Below, in pieces: positions 15,903 through 25,240 of a DNA stretch of 60,559 nt; within the stretch, counting starts at the first letter, position 1; each line of letters begins with the position of its first letter. The DNA lies in the NCBI GenBank assembly GCA_003134695.1, contig PLCB01000022.1:1-60559 (forward strand), written 5' to 3'. The notes under the pieces are model-generated. The model searched no databases. It worked only from the letters and a program-made list of their open reading frames with translations, and was not told the origin of the DNA. A program made the translations under genes and the position numbers. Source of the DNA: Candidatus Zemynaea palustris (GTDB lineage Bacteria; Vulcanimicrobiota; Vulcanimicrobiia; Vulcanimicrobiales; Vulcanimicrobiaceae).

Positions 15903-16733
15903 CTAGGACGTCCTCCGGAGCAGTGGGCGGAGAAAATCGTGGGCCTGCCGCGCGCAGGTTTCGCTGTCGGGCTTCTGCGTGAACTCCATCGCGAGCCAGC
16001 CGTCGTACCCGATCGCTTTGAGCGTCTCTAGAATGTCGACCCAATTGAGCGATCCCCAGCCGGGAGCGAGCCGGTTGGAATCGCCGATCTGAATGTAGTT
16101 CATCCGTCCGCTGCGCCGTCCCGTGACGAGGGCGGCGATCAGGCTCTTCTCTTCCAACGCCATGTGGTAGAGATCGCCTTCGATGGCCAACTGAGGCGGC
16201 GCGCCGAGCTCATCGATGAACGCCAGCGTCTCACCGATCGTGTTCAGGAAGTCCGTTTGGTACCGGTTTTGCGGCTCGAGCACGATGTGAGCGCCGATGG
16301 GCTCCGCTGAAACGAGCAGTCGCTCGATCGCGGAACGGAACCAAGCGAGTCCCGTCGCGCGATCGGGAGCCCACTTCGTGAACCCGCGCATCCCGCCGAT
16401 CGTCGCGTGAACGCGGTATTCGGCCGCGAGTCGAAGGACTGAGGTGAGGCGTTCGATGGCGCGTTCGCGGACGCCGCGATCGGCGGCCGTGAGAAAGAGA
16501 CCGTCGGCGGCCGTGACCGGGCCGCTGCTCACGGCAGTGATGACGAGTCCAGCCTCGCGGACCATGCGCGCAAAGGCGGCCGTGTCGAATTCACCAGGGT
16601 CGCGCACTTGGAGTTCGATGCCTTCATAGCCGATCTCGGCGACGCGACTCAGAATGTGCTCGGGTGGGTCGCCGCCCCAGCAGAGCGGCATCGTTCCCGC
16701 CTCGGGCGTGGTCATCATATAGGCGAGTTTCAT
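15903..16733 (-). CDS. sugar phosphate isomerase/epimerase family protein (xylose isomerase-like barrel)
   Basis: 276 residues with the AP_endonuc_2/xylose-isomerase TIM barrel. IGYEGIELQVRDPGEFD, HIVLEPQNRYQTDF and AIEGDLYHMALEE, then QIGDSNR and GYDGWLAMEFT, hold the Glu, Asp and His metal ligands of the family. Its start overlaps livF by 4 bp, so it is part of the hyu-liv operon and may isomerise or epimerise the imported compound or a breakdown product. Confidence 0.85.
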   Translation of the reverse strand: MKLAYMMTTPEAGTMPLCWGGDPPEHILSRVAEIGYEGIELQVRDPGEFDTAAFARMVREAGLVITAVSSGPVTAADGLFLTAADRGVRERAIERLTSVLRLAAEYRVHATIGGMRGFTKWAPDRATGLAWFRSAIERLLVSAEPIGAHIVLEPQNRYQTDFLNTIGETLAFIDELGAPPQLAIEGDLYHMALEEKSLIAALVTGRRSGRMNYIQIGDSNRLAPGWGSLNWVDILETLKAIGYDGWLAMEFTQKPDSETCARQAHDFLRPLLRRTS

Positions 16734-17440
16734 AAGCCCAAGAACGCTTTCTGAACCATCGGATCGCCGAGCAGATCTTTCGCCTTCCCTTCGATGACGA
16801 CGCGCCCGGTCTGCAAGACGTACGCGCGATCGGCTAATTGCAGGGCGTCGCGAACGTTCTGTTCGACCAGCAGCACCGTCGTGCCGGTTTCAGCGATGCG
16901 ACGAATGCCGGCATAGATCGTCGGGATCAGATTCGGCGCGATGCCCAGGCTCGGCTCGTCGAGCATGAGGAGGGTCGGCGCACTCATCGTCCCGCGCGCG
17001 ATCGCGAGCATCTGCGCCTCTCCTCCCGAGAGCGTGCTGGCGCGCTGTTGAAAGCGTTCGCGCAAGCGTGGAAACATCGCGAGCACCACTTCGAGCCGCC
17101 GTTCGCGCTCGGCCCGGTCGCGCAAGACGTATGCGCCCAGGAGCAAGTTGTCGCGCACCGTCGCCGTGGCGAAAACGCGACGGCCTTCGGGAACGTGCGC
17201 GATGCCGCCGCGCACGATGGCGTGTGGCTGCTCGCGTTCGATCTGCCGGCCGGCGAACGTGATAGATCCGGACTGCGGCCGGACGATCCCACTGATCGCA
17301 CGCAAGAGCGTCGTCTTGCCGGCGCCATTCGCGCCGACGAGCGTCGTGATCGTCCCGCGTTCGGCGCGCAGGCTGACACCCTGCAGCGCCCGCACGCCGT
17401 CGTAATCGACTTCGAGGTCGCGGATCTCGAGGATGGTCAT
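16730..17440 (-). CDS. livF: branched-chain amino acid-type ABC transporter ATPase LivF
   Basis: 236 residues. Walker A GANGAGKTTLL, signature LSGGEAQMLAIARG, Walker B LLMLDEPSLGIAPN and the closing NVRDALQLADRAYVL identify the LivF subunit of HAAT-type importers. It overlaps livG upstream and the isomerase downstream by 4 bp each (ATGA). Confidence 0.95.
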   Translation of the reverse strand: MTILEIRDLEVDYDGVRALQGVSLRAERGTITTLVGANGAGKTTLLRAISGIVRPQSGSITFAGRQIEREQPHAIVRGGIAHVPEGRRVFATATVRDNLLLGAYVLRDRAERERRLEVVLAMFPRLRERFQQRASTLSGGEAQMLAIARGTMSAPTLLMLDEPSLGIAPNLIPTIYAGIRRIAETGTTVLLVEQNVRDALQLADRAYVLQTGRVVIEGKAKDLLGDPMVQKAFLGL

Positions 17441-18162
17441 GGCCGTCCGAGGTAGGCGTCGATCACTGCGGGATCGTTGACCGCGTCGCGGGGCTTTCCA
17501 TCGAAGATGATCTTGCCGGTTGCCAGAACGACGACGTGGTCCGCAAGCGGCATCAGGACTTCCATGACGTGCTCGACCATTACGATCGTGATCTCACGCG
17601 CGACGAGGCCGCGTAACAATTCGACCGCGGCGGCGCACTCGGTCGGCGTCAACCCGGCCATCACCTCGTCGAGCAAAAGCAACTGCGGCTCGGTCGCGAG
17701 CGCGCGCGCCAGTTCGAGCCGTTTCTTGTCGGCGATCGTCAACGAGCGGGCGATCGTATCCCGTTTCGAGCCCAGTCCGAGCGCTTCGATCGTCTCGCCG
17801 GCGAACGCGCGCGCCTCCGAAACGCGCGGATGGTGCAGGAGCGCGCCGACGGTGACCGCATCGAGGACCGTCATCTCGGCGAATGGTTGGACGACCTGAT
17901 ACGTCCTCACGACGCCGAGCCGCGCCACCCGATGATACGGAGCGCCGGCGATCTCGTGGCCCTCGAAGCGAATGCTCCCCTCGCTTGGGCGCAACGCGCC
18001 CGAGATGCAGTTGAACGCCGTCGTTTTCCCCGCGCCGTTAGGACCGATCAGCGCGGTGAGGCCGCCGTGCGGGACGTCGAGATTGATTCCGTCGAGCGCG
18101 CGCAACGAGCCGAAACGTTTCGATAGCCCGCGCACCTCGAGGAACGGCGCCGCCGCGTTCAC
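17437..18162 (-). CDS. livG: branched-chain amino acid-type ABC transporter ATPase LivG
   Basis: 241 residues from GTG 18162, which overlaps the livM stop as GTGA. Walker A GPNGAGKTTAFN, LivG-type RTYQVVQPFAEMTVLD, signature-like LTIADKKRLELARALA (degenerate compared with LSGGQ, as is common in LivG), and Walker B LLLLDEVMAGL are present. The open frame extends far upstream in the same phase but that part is antisense noise inside livM. Confidence 0.93.
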   Translation of the reverse strand: MNAAAPFLEVRGLSKRFGSLRALDGINLDVPHGGLTALIGPNGAGKTTAFNCISGALRPSEGSIRFEGHEIAGAPYHRVARLGVVRTYQVVQPFAEMTVLDAVTVGALLHHPRVSEARAFAGETIEALGLGSKRDTIARSLTIADKKRLELARALATEPQLLLLDEVMAGLTPTECAAAVELLRGLVAREITIVMVEHVMEVLMPLADHVVVLATGKIIFDGKPRDAVNDPAVIDAYLGRP

Positions 18163-19136
18163 GCCGGCGTCTCCGCGGAACGGCGCCTCACGAAACGGCG
18201 AATGCTGCCCCCGATTCCGGCCAGACCGTCGGGGCGCCACGAGACGATCACGAGAATCAGGCCGCCGTACAGCAAGAGATCGAGTCCATGCCCCTGACCG
18301 CCCAGCACGGCGCCGCCGTAGCGTGCGAGGGCGACGTAGACCAGCGCGCCGAGCGCCGGCCCCCACACCGTCGAGAGCCCGCCGACGACGCCGACCAGCG
18401 CGATCGCGATCGAGATCGGCAACGCGAGCGTATCTTCTGGTCCGACATAGAGCGTTTGCTGGGCGTACAGGGAACCGGCCAATGCGGCGAGTGCCGCGCC
18501 GGCCGCAAAGGTCGCCAATTTCGCAGCGCGCGCGTCGACGCCGACGCTCGCAGCAGCTTCCTGGTTCGCGCGGATCGCGCGCAGGTAATAGCCGAGTCGC
18601 GAGCGTTCGAGCGTGATGGTCCCGATTTGCGCGATCGCGAACAACACGAGCGCCATCAAAACGTATTGTCCCTTGTCGTCGAACTGCAGCGAGGCGAGGC
18701 TCGGAGCCAAAATCGGCATCTCGAAGCCGTTGGCTTTCCCGAGCGCGCCGATGTTGTTGACCGCGATCTCGGCGATCGCCGCCACCGCGATCGTCGCGAT
18801 CGAGAAGTAGTGGCCGCGCAGGCCGAAGCAGGGGAAACCGACGGCGAGCGCCAGCGCCGCCGCCACGAGGGCGCCGGCCGGCAAGGCGAGCCACGGCGAA
18901 CCGTGATGCACGCCAAACAGCGCGGACGCGTAGGCGCCGCATCCGAAGAAAAGCGCGTGCCCGAACGAGATCTGGCCCGCGTAACCACTGATCCAGTTCC
19001 ACGATTGGCCGAGAACGGCGTAGATCAATCCAACGAACACCAGGTTTAAGACGAATGCGTTATGATAACCGAGCGCAAGTGCGGCCAGCGCAACGACGAC
19101 GATCCCGAGCGCGAGTCCGTGTGAACGTGGCGTCAT
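18159..19136 (-). CDS. livM: branched-chain amino acid-type ABC transporter permease LivM
   Basis: 325 residues with about nine hydrophobic segments. GQSWNWISGYAGQISFGHAL is the LivM signature, and the cytoplasmic loop RSRLGYYLRAIRANQEAAAS is the ATPase-contact region. ATG 19136 overlaps livH by 4 bp and its stop overlaps livG by 4 bp. It forms the membrane pore with LivH. Confidence 0.94.
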   Translation of the reverse strand: MTPRSHGLALGIVVVALAALALGYHNAFVLNLVFVGLIYAVLGQSWNWISGYAGQISFGHALFFGCGAYASALFGVHHGSPWLALPAGALVAAALALAVGFPCFGLRGHYFSIATIAVAAIAEIAVNNIGALGKANGFEMPILAPSLASLQFDDKGQYVLMALVLFAIAQIGTITLERSRLGYYLRAIRANQEAAASVGVDARAAKLATFAAGAALAALAGSLYAQQTLYVGPEDTLALPISIAIALVGVVGGLSTVWGPALGALVYVALARYGGAVLGGQGHGLDLLLYGGLILVIVSWRPDGLAGIGGSIRRFVRRRSAETPA

Positions 19137-19996
19137 CGCCGCCCGAGCAAGCCTTGCGGACGCAGCAGCACGACGACCAAATACAGCGCGTAGACCGGGA
19201 TCAGTTTGAGCGCGGGCGAGATGTAGAAGCCGCCGAGGACTTCCACCAGCCCGACGAGGATCGCGCCGAGCAGCGCGCCCTGCACGCTGCCGAAGCCGCC
19301 CAGCGCGACGACCACGAACGCGGTCAGCGCGAATTCGGTCCCGACACGCGGAAACGCCGGGTACGTCAGCATGAGAAGCGCGCCGGCCGCACCGACGCAA
19401 GCAGTGCCCAGGCCGAACGCGAGCGCGTTCATGCGCTGCACGTCGATGCCCATCAGCTGCGCGGCGACGCGATCCTCGCTCAGCGCCCGCAGCGCGCGTC
19501 CCGGCTCGGTGAACTCCACGAACGCAAACACCAGCGCCGTCATGACGAGCGCGCCGAGCCCGGCAATCAGTTGGGCCTCGCCGAGCGCGACGTTGCCGAG
19601 GTGCAGCGTCCCCTGAAACGGAGGATTCGGCACGCTGCGGTAGTCGCTGGTAAAGAAATACTGCGCGGCGCCCTGCAAGAAAACGAGCAACCCGAACGTT
19701 CCGAACACCACCGTCGATGGCGGCCCGTCGAGCAGCCGTCGAATCAGCAGTCGATACACTATTGCGCCCAACACAAACGCCGCCAGCGCGACGAAGGGCA
19801 ACGCAAAGATCGGGTTGAGCCCCACCAGCGCGAGGCCGAACGTCAGATACATCGCGAGCATCAAGAACTCGCCGTGCGCAAAATTGACGACGTCCATCAC
19901 CCCGAAGATCAGCGTCAAACCGACGCTGATCAGCGCGAACAAGAGGCCCGTCAGAATGCCACTAACGACGAGTTGGGGTAAAGGCCCGAGGTCCAC
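19133..19996 (-). CDS. livH: branched-chain amino acid-type ABC transporter permease LivH
   Basis: 287 residues, start GTG 19996. Hydrophobic throughout; GILTGLLFALISVGLTLIFG and MDVVNFAHGEFLMLAMY are typical of LivH, and RALRALSEDRVAAQLMGI is the coupling loop to the ATPases. It is separated from the binding-protein gene by 36 bp that hold a strong hairpin. Confidence 0.94.
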   Translation of the reverse strand: MDLGPLPQLVVSGILTGLLFALISVGLTLIFGVMDVVNFAHGEFLMLAMYLTFGLALVGLNPIFALPFVALAAFVLGAIVYRLLIRRLLDGPPSTVVFGTFGLLVFLQGAAQYFFTSDYRSVPNPPFQGTLHLGNVALGEAQLIAGLGALVMTALVFAFVEFTEPGRALRALSEDRVAAQLMGIDVQRMNALAFGLGTACVGAAGALLMLTYPAFPRVGTEFALTAFVVVALGGFGSVQGALLGAILVGLVEVLGGFYISPALKLIPVYALYLVVVLLRPQGLLGRR

Positions 19997-20002
19997 TAAG
20001 CT

Positions 20003-20037
20003 GCTAATGCCGTCAGCGGAAAGGGGCCGGCATTAGC
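20003..20037 (-). promoter_or_regulatory. intercistronic hairpin between livK and livH
   Basis: A perfect 10-bp inverted repeat (GCTAATGCCG / CGGCATTAGC) around a 15-nt loop. One arm includes the livK stop codon. There is no T-run, so it is unlikely to be a full terminator. Such hairpins after binding-protein genes commonly protect the upstream mRNA and let the receptor be made in excess over the membrane subunits. Confidence 0.6.
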
Positions 20038-21313
20038 GTTTGTCCCAGGGCGGCATAGGCCAGATCGCCGCCTTGGTGGCGACATCGAACGGCCAGACGG
20101 TCTCGTAGACCCCGTTCTGAATCTGCTCGACGAGCCCGTTGCCGAGCGTGTTCTGGCCGTGCTCGTCGAACTTGATCCCGCGCCAGGGCATGATCGTGTC
20201 GCTTCCCTTGATGTTGGTCGCCGCGAGCGCTTTGATGATCTCTTCGGGCTTGGTCGACCTTGCCCGATCGATCGCGTCGGCCAGGACGAAAACGGCGGTG
20301 AAATCGCGGGCGGTGTTCCCGTCCAAGTTGTTGCCACCCGGCGAACGCGCCTTGAACAGCTCGTTGATCGCCGGGACCGCCTTGTTCTTCGCCTTGAGAT
20401 TCAGCGAAAAAACGTCGCGCGTGAAAATATAATCGGCGTCTTTGCCAAGGTTCTTGACGAAGTTGGGATCGATAAAGCCGGCATCTTGGGCGATGATGGC
20501 CTGCGGCGAGACACTCTGTTGCTTGTACGTCTTCATGAACAGGAGCGCGTCGTTCAAATACGAGGATTGAAAAATCACGTCGGCCCCGGCCGCCTTGATC
20601 TTCTGGACTTCTGACTGCAACTCGCTCGAGTTCGCGCCGTACGGCAACCGCAGCGCGACGTCGTAGCTGTCGCGTTTCGCGATCGCTTCCTCGGCGTCCG
20701 CGGCACCGGTCCCAAACAGCGTGTTCTCGTAGACGATGGCGAGCTTGTGAACCGGCGGCTTCTTCTGCTTCTTCAGCACATCGCTCATGAATTCGAACAG
20801 ATTCTCGGAGAACGTGGCGTCGTGCGGCGTCGTACGAAAGAACGTCTTGAAGCCACGCGTGTGAAGCGTTGGACTCGAAGAGTCCGGGTTGACGAACGGA
20901 ATTCCGTAACGCTCAGCGACTTGGCTGGCGGTCGCGGTGGTCGCGCTCGCGTACGTCCCCAAGAGCGCGACGACGTGATCTTGGGTGATCAACTGTTCGG
21001 CGACGGTCTTGGCTTGGTCCGGGCTGCCTTGCGAGTCGGCAAAAATGATCTTGAGTTTCGCGTGGCCGAGATTCGGCAAGCCGTCCTTTCCGGCCATCAG
21101 CAAGGGATACGGCTGCCTTCCGTTGATCAGATCGCGCGCCAATTCTTGGGCGAGCTTGAGCCCTTGACCGGTCGTCGCGAGGCCACCGGTCAGCGGCAAT
21201 ATCGAACCGACGACGATCTCAGCAGGTTCCGCGCCGCGAATCGGTGCCGCCGATCCTCCCACGAGTGCGAGAACGATGGCAAGCATCGCACCGACGGCGA
21301 GCGTTCTGTTCAT
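20033..21313 (-). CDS. livK: ABC transporter substrate-binding protein, LivK type
   Basis: 426 residues with a Sec signal (hydrophobic segment in residues 4-22, probable cleavage after IRGA) and no lipobox. IVVGSILPLTGGLATTGQGL opens the mature periplasmic-binding-protein fold I domain, and VVALLGTYASATTATASQVAE is the conserved ligand-contact region of amino-acid and amide receptors. It overlaps hyuB by 4 bp, so the ligand is probably the substrate of HyuAB rather than leucine. Confidence 0.92.
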   Translation of the reverse strand: MNRTLAVGAMLAIVLALVGGSAAPIRGAEPAEIVVGSILPLTGGLATTGQGLKLAQELARDLINGRQPYPLLMAGKDGLPNLGHAKLKIIFADSQGSPDQAKTVAEQLITQDHVVALLGTYASATTATASQVAERYGIPFVNPDSSSPTLHTRGFKTFFRTTPHDATFSENLFEFMSDVLKKQKKPPVHKLAIVYENTLFGTGAADAEEAIAKRDSYDVALRLPYGANSSELQSEVQKIKAAGADVIFQSSYLNDALLFMKTYKQQSVSPQAIIAQDAGFIDPNFVKNLGKDADYIFTRDVFSLNLKAKNKAVPAINELFKARSPGGNNLDGNTARDFTAVFVLADAIDRARSTKPEEIIKALAATNIKGSDTIMPWRGIKFDEHGQNTLGNGLVEQIQNGVYETVWPFDVATKAAIWPMPPWDKR

Positions 21314-22995
21314 GCGGGTTCCTCCTTAGACGTGTTGGTAAGCAAACCGTTGAGCCGGTCGCGTTCGCGAGCTGCCGGATCGCGCCGTGACGGATCGCCG
21401 TACCCGCCGCCACCCGGCGTTTGCACGATGATTTCGTCGCCGGGGCGCAGGTCGATCGTCGTCTTCGCCGCGATCGTTCGCTCTTCGCCGTTGCTCGTGC
21501 GCAGTGAGTGGCGGCCAGGCGCACCGTCGCGACCGCCTTGCGCGCCGCTGGGCGCGACGCGGTGGCGCTCGGCCAGCAGCGACGCGCGCGCGCTGCCTTC
21601 GAGCAATTGGAAGCTGCGGACGACACCACACCCGCCGCGATAGGTTCCGTCGCCGGCGGTGTTGGGTGCAAATTCATAGCGAGTCATGCGAATCGGAAAA
21701 TACCGTTCCATCGCTTCGATCGGCGTGTTGAGCGTGTTGGTCATGTGGGTGTGGATGCCGTCGATGCCGTCGGCGTCCGGCCGCGCACCCATCCCGCCGC
21801 CGATGGTTTCGTAGAAAGCCCATGGCGTCCCGTCGGCGGTCTCGCCGCCGGTCATGACGTTCGACATCGTCCCGCTCGAGAGCGCGGGCATCTTCTGCGG
21901 GGCGAGCCGAGCGAAGGCCCGGAGCATGACGTCGCAGATGCGCTGTGCCGTCTCGACGTTGCCGCCGCCGACCGGCGCCGGTCGTCGCGGATTGAGCAAC
22001 GTCCCCTCCGGAACGCTCACCGTGACGGGCCGGAAGCAACCCTCGTTCATCGGAATCGTCGGATCGGTCGCGGCGCGGATGACGTAATGGATCCCCGAGA
22101 GCGTCACGCCCAAGACCGCATTCACCGGAAACGGCACTTGCAAACTCGTCCCGGCAAAATCGACGTCGATCGTTCCGTCGTGGGTGCGGACGCGCGCGCG
22201 TAAGTGGAGGAGGTCGCCCGGGTCGGGGGGCTCGAGGACGTCTTCGACGCTCACATCTCGTTCGCCGAAGCCGCGCAGCACGGCTCGCATGCGCCGTTCG
22301 CTCTCATCTAATATCCGTTCGATCGCGGCTTCGAACGTCGCCAGGCCGTAGCGAGCCACGAGTTCGAGGACGCGCCGCTCGCCGGTGACGTTGCCGGCGA
22401 CTTGGGCCTTGAGATCGCCGCTGCGCGCCTCGGGGGTGCGCGAGTTGCCGCGGATCAGCGCGACGACTTCCTCGTTGACGCGATCGTCGATCATCAAGCG
22501 GATCGGCGCGATGATGAGCCCCTCGGCGAAGAGTTCCGCCGCGGTGGCCGACATCGAGCCGGGGACGCTTCCGCCGACGTCGGTATGGTGCGCTTTGCTC
22601 GCCGCATACCCGAGGTGCACCGTCTTCGCCCCTTTGCCCAGGAAAATCGGGCGGATCACGGTGACGTCGTTGAGATGCGTCCCTGAGACGTAGGGGTCGT
22701 TGAGGACCCACATCTCGCCGGGCTCCATCTGCCGGCCGCGCGCTTCGAGCGTCTTCAAAGTTTGGCGCAATCCCCACGGCAGCGAGCCGAGATGGACCGG
22801 GATGTGCTCGGCTTGCGCAATCAGCCGACCGATCCGATCGAAGATCGCGCACGAATGGTCGAGTCTTTCCTTTATATTCGGCGAGTACGCGGCGTTGCGT
22901 ACCGCGATCCCCATCTCTTCGCTCGCGTAGATGAGCGAGGATTTGATGACTTCGGTCGTGATGGGATCGGCCGCGCGCGGACGGGCCTTGCTCAT
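21310..22995 (-). CDS. hyuB: hydantoinase B/oxoprolinase family protein
   Basis: 561 residues. Family blocks include DPITTEVIKSSLIYASEEMG at the start, EMWVLNDPYVSGTHLNDVTV and GGGMGARPDADGIDGIHTHM. HyuB is the second subunit of ATP-dependent hydantoinases, 5-oxoprolinase and acetone-carboxylase-like enzymes, where it takes the phosphorylated intermediate from HyuA. It is coupled by 4-bp overlaps to hyuA upstream and livK downstream. Confidence 0.93.
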   Translation of the reverse strand: MSKARPRAADPITTEVIKSSLIYASEEMGIAVRNAAYSPNIKERLDHSCAIFDRIGRLIAQAEHIPVHLGSLPWGLRQTLKTLEARGRQMEPGEMWVLNDPYVSGTHLNDVTVIRPIFLGKGAKTVHLGYAASKAHHTDVGGSVPGSMSATAAELFAEGLIIAPIRLMIDDRVNEEVVALIRGNSRTPEARSGDLKAQVAGNVTGERRVLELVARYGLATFEAAIERILDESERRMRAVLRGFGERDVSVEDVLEPPDPGDLLHLRARVRTHDGTIDVDFAGTSLQVPFPVNAVLGVTLSGIHYVIRAATDPTIPMNEGCFRPVTVSVPEGTLLNPRRPAPVGGGNVETAQRICDVMLRAFARLAPQKMPALSSGTMSNVMTGGETADGTPWAFYETIGGGMGARPDADGIDGIHTHMTNTLNTPIEAMERYFPIRMTRYEFAPNTAGDGTYRGGCGVVRSFQLLEGSARASLLAERHRVAPSGAQGGRDGAPGRHSLRTSNGEERTIAAKTTIDLRPGDEIIVQTPGGGGYGDPSRRDPAARERDRLNGLLTNTSKEEPA

Positions 22996-25097
22996 TTTGC
23001 GCTCTTCATGCGAAGGTTGCCGTACTCATCGACGGCTGCACGCCAACCCGGCGCCACGAGCGTGCACGAATCGTACTGCTCGACCAGCGCGGGCCCCGTC
23101 AAACGGCTGCCGACGCGCAGCACCGTGCGCGAGAAAACCGGCGTCGCGATCCGCCCGCGTCCTTCATAATAGACCTCGCGCTTCTCCAGCAATGCGTCCT
23201 TCGACGGTTTCTTGTTTGTTTTTCCCTTGAGCGTTCGAATCGGCGGCTTGGCGACGATGCCGATGGCGGCCGACCGCGCCGCGACGATCTCGAGCGGTTC
23301 CTCCGGCGACGAGTACCCGTACGTGCGCAGGTGCCGCTCGTGAAAAGCACCGATCGCGTTTTCGAACGCCGCGTCGTCGAACGGCGCGGCCGTTGGAACC
23401 GTGAGCTCGAAGCTCTGGCCGAAATAGCGGACGTCCAGCTCGCGGGCGAAGACCATCGCTTCTTCCGCAACGCCCTGACGCGCGAGATCGACGCGGCCGC
23501 GCGTCTCCATCTCCTTGAACGCCTGCTCGATCGCCGGTGATTCTAGCTCGCTTGCGAGCGCGACGAAGGAACGGACGGCGGTCGTACGGATATCGGCGGC
23601 CAGCAGCCCGTAGGCCGAGAACAAGCCCGGATCGGGCGGTACGACGACGCGCGGGATCGACAATTCGTCGGCGAGCGCACAGGCATGCAGTGGCCCCCCG
23701 CCCCCGAACGCCATCAAGGTGAACTCGCGCGGGTCGAGACCGCGCTCGACGGTGACGATTCTGAGGATCTTCGCCATCTCGGCGTCGACGATGCGCACGA
23801 TCCCGGCCGCGAGCCGATCGAGATCGAGTTCGGGAAGCCGCGGCAACAGCGCTTCGAGCGACACGCGCGAACGCGCCGCATCGATCGTCATCGCGCCGCC
23901 GAGCAGCGCGCGCGGATTCAGTCGGCCGAGGACGATGTTCGCATCGGTGACCGTCGGTTGCATCGCATGACCGTAGGCCGCCGGCCCTGGATCGGCGCCG
24001 GCCGAGAGCGGGCCGACGCGCAGCGCTCCGCCGGCGTCGACGAAGGCGATCGTCCCGCCGCCGGCGCTGACCTCGGCGAGATCGATGAACGGAAAGCGCA
24101 CCGGATAACCGGAGCCTTTGACGGCGCGACCCGAGTGCGTCCGCCCGGCGGCTTCGAATTCGCTCGTCACCTGGGGCTCGCCACCGGTAATCGTCCCGGC
24201 TTTCGCCGTCGTGCCACCCATGTCGAACGAGAGGACGTTGTCGAGGCCGAGTTTCTTTCCGAGATAGGCGGCACCGATCACGCCCGAGGCTGGACCGCTT
24301 TCGATCATCGTCGCCGGACGCTCCGAAACCGTTTCAAGCGCCGCCATCCCGCCGTTGGATTGCATCACGTAGAGGGGCGCCGTGACGGACAGCTCGCGAG
24401 CGCGCGCCGCGAGGCGCTCGAGATAGCCACGCACCAGCGGACCGAGAACCGCGTTGACCACGGTCGTGCTCGTGCGCTCGTATTCGCGGTACTCGGGATC
24501 GAGTTCGCTCGAGAGCGACACAGGCAAATCCGGGAAGCGTTCGCGCAGCACGTCACGCGTCGAGCGCTCGTGCGCATCGTTCGCGTACGCGTGAAGATAC
24601 GAGACGGCGACGGCGCGAGCGTCGCTGCGCGCGATCGTCTCGATGGCCGCCTCGAGCGAGGCGCGATCGAGCGGGACGATTTCGTTTCCGAACGGGTCCA
24701 TCCGTTCGCGGACGCCGAAGCGGAAGCGCCGTTCGACCAAGGGTCTCGGGCGCGTCACGTTGAGGTTGTACACCTCGGCCCGATTTTGGCGCCCGATCTC
24801 GAGGACGTCGCGAAAACCTTCGGTCGTCATCAGCGCCGTGCGCGGCAACTCGAGGTTGATCTGTCCGAGTAATGCGTTCGTCGCGACGGTCGTCGAGTGC
24901 GACAACAGGACGATCTCTCTGGGATCGGCTTTCTCCAACAAGAGCGCGAGCGCGTCGATGATGCCCTGTTCCGGTTCGCGCGGTGTCGACGGAACCTTCA
25001 GTCGAGTCAACGCGCCGCTCGCCTCGTCGAGCGCGACGAGATCGGTAAACGTCCCGCCAACGTCGATTCCGACGCGAAGACGCTTCTGCAAGGACAT
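22992..25097 (-). CDS. hyuA: hydantoinase A/oxoprolinase family ATPase subunit
   Basis: 701 residues. LRVGIDVGGTFTDLVALD is the N-terminal phosphate-binding motif of the ASKHA fold; SHSTTVATNALLGQ, VLSFDMGGTTAKAGTI and LMAFGGGGPLHACALADEL complete the family pattern. HyuA phosphorylates the carbonyl of a cyclic amide (hydantoin, 5-oxoproline and similar) so that the ring can be opened. It is the first gene of an eight-gene coupled operon with an amino-acid-type ABC importer. Confidence 0.94.
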   Translation of the reverse strand: MSLQKRLRVGIDVGGTFTDLVALDEASGALTRLKVPSTPREPEQGIIDALALLLEKADPREIVLLSHSTTVATNALLGQINLELPRTALMTTEGFRDVLEIGRQNRAEVYNLNVTRPRPLVERRFRFGVRERMDPFGNEIVPLDRASLEAAIETIARSDARAVAVSYLHAYANDAHERSTRDVLRERFPDLPVSLSSELDPEYREYERTSTTVVNAVLGPLVRGYLERLAARARELSVTAPLYVMQSNGGMAALETVSERPATMIESGPASGVIGAAYLGKKLGLDNVLSFDMGGTTAKAGTITGGEPQVTSEFEAAGRTHSGRAVKGSGYPVRFPFIDLAEVSAGGGTIAFVDAGGALRVGPLSAGADPGPAAYGHAMQPTVTDANIVLGRLNPRALLGGAMTIDAARSRVSLEALLPRLPELDLDRLAAGIVRIVDAEMAKILRIVTVERGLDPREFTLMAFGGGGPLHACALADELSIPRVVVPPDPGLFSAYGLLAADIRTTAVRSFVALASELESPAIEQAFKEMETRGRVDLARQGVAEEAMVFARELDVRYFGQSFELTVPTAAPFDDAAFENAIGAFHERHLRTYGYSSPEEPLEIVAARSAAIGIVAKPPIRTLKGKTNKKPSKDALLEKREVYYEGRGRIATPVFSRTVLRVGSRLTGPALVEQYDSCTLVAPGWRAAVDEYGNLRMKSAK

Positions 25098-25240
25098 GCG
25101 CGGGAGTTGCCCGCCGTGCGTCGCGCTACCTAGGAGCCGCCGCTCACCGCCGGGTGTGCACTCGATCTCAGGGGCGGAGGAGGAACCGTAATCATCGAAA
25201 TCCCCGTTTCAAGGCCATCGCGTTCTTGGAGGTTTCTAGA

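Noticed and set aside
18159-19400. LivM as a 413-residue protein, and LivG as a 521-residue protein (17437-19002)
   Set aside because: The extra N-terminal parts lie inside livH and livM in wrong frames; family length and GTGA/ATGA overlaps support the shorter starts.
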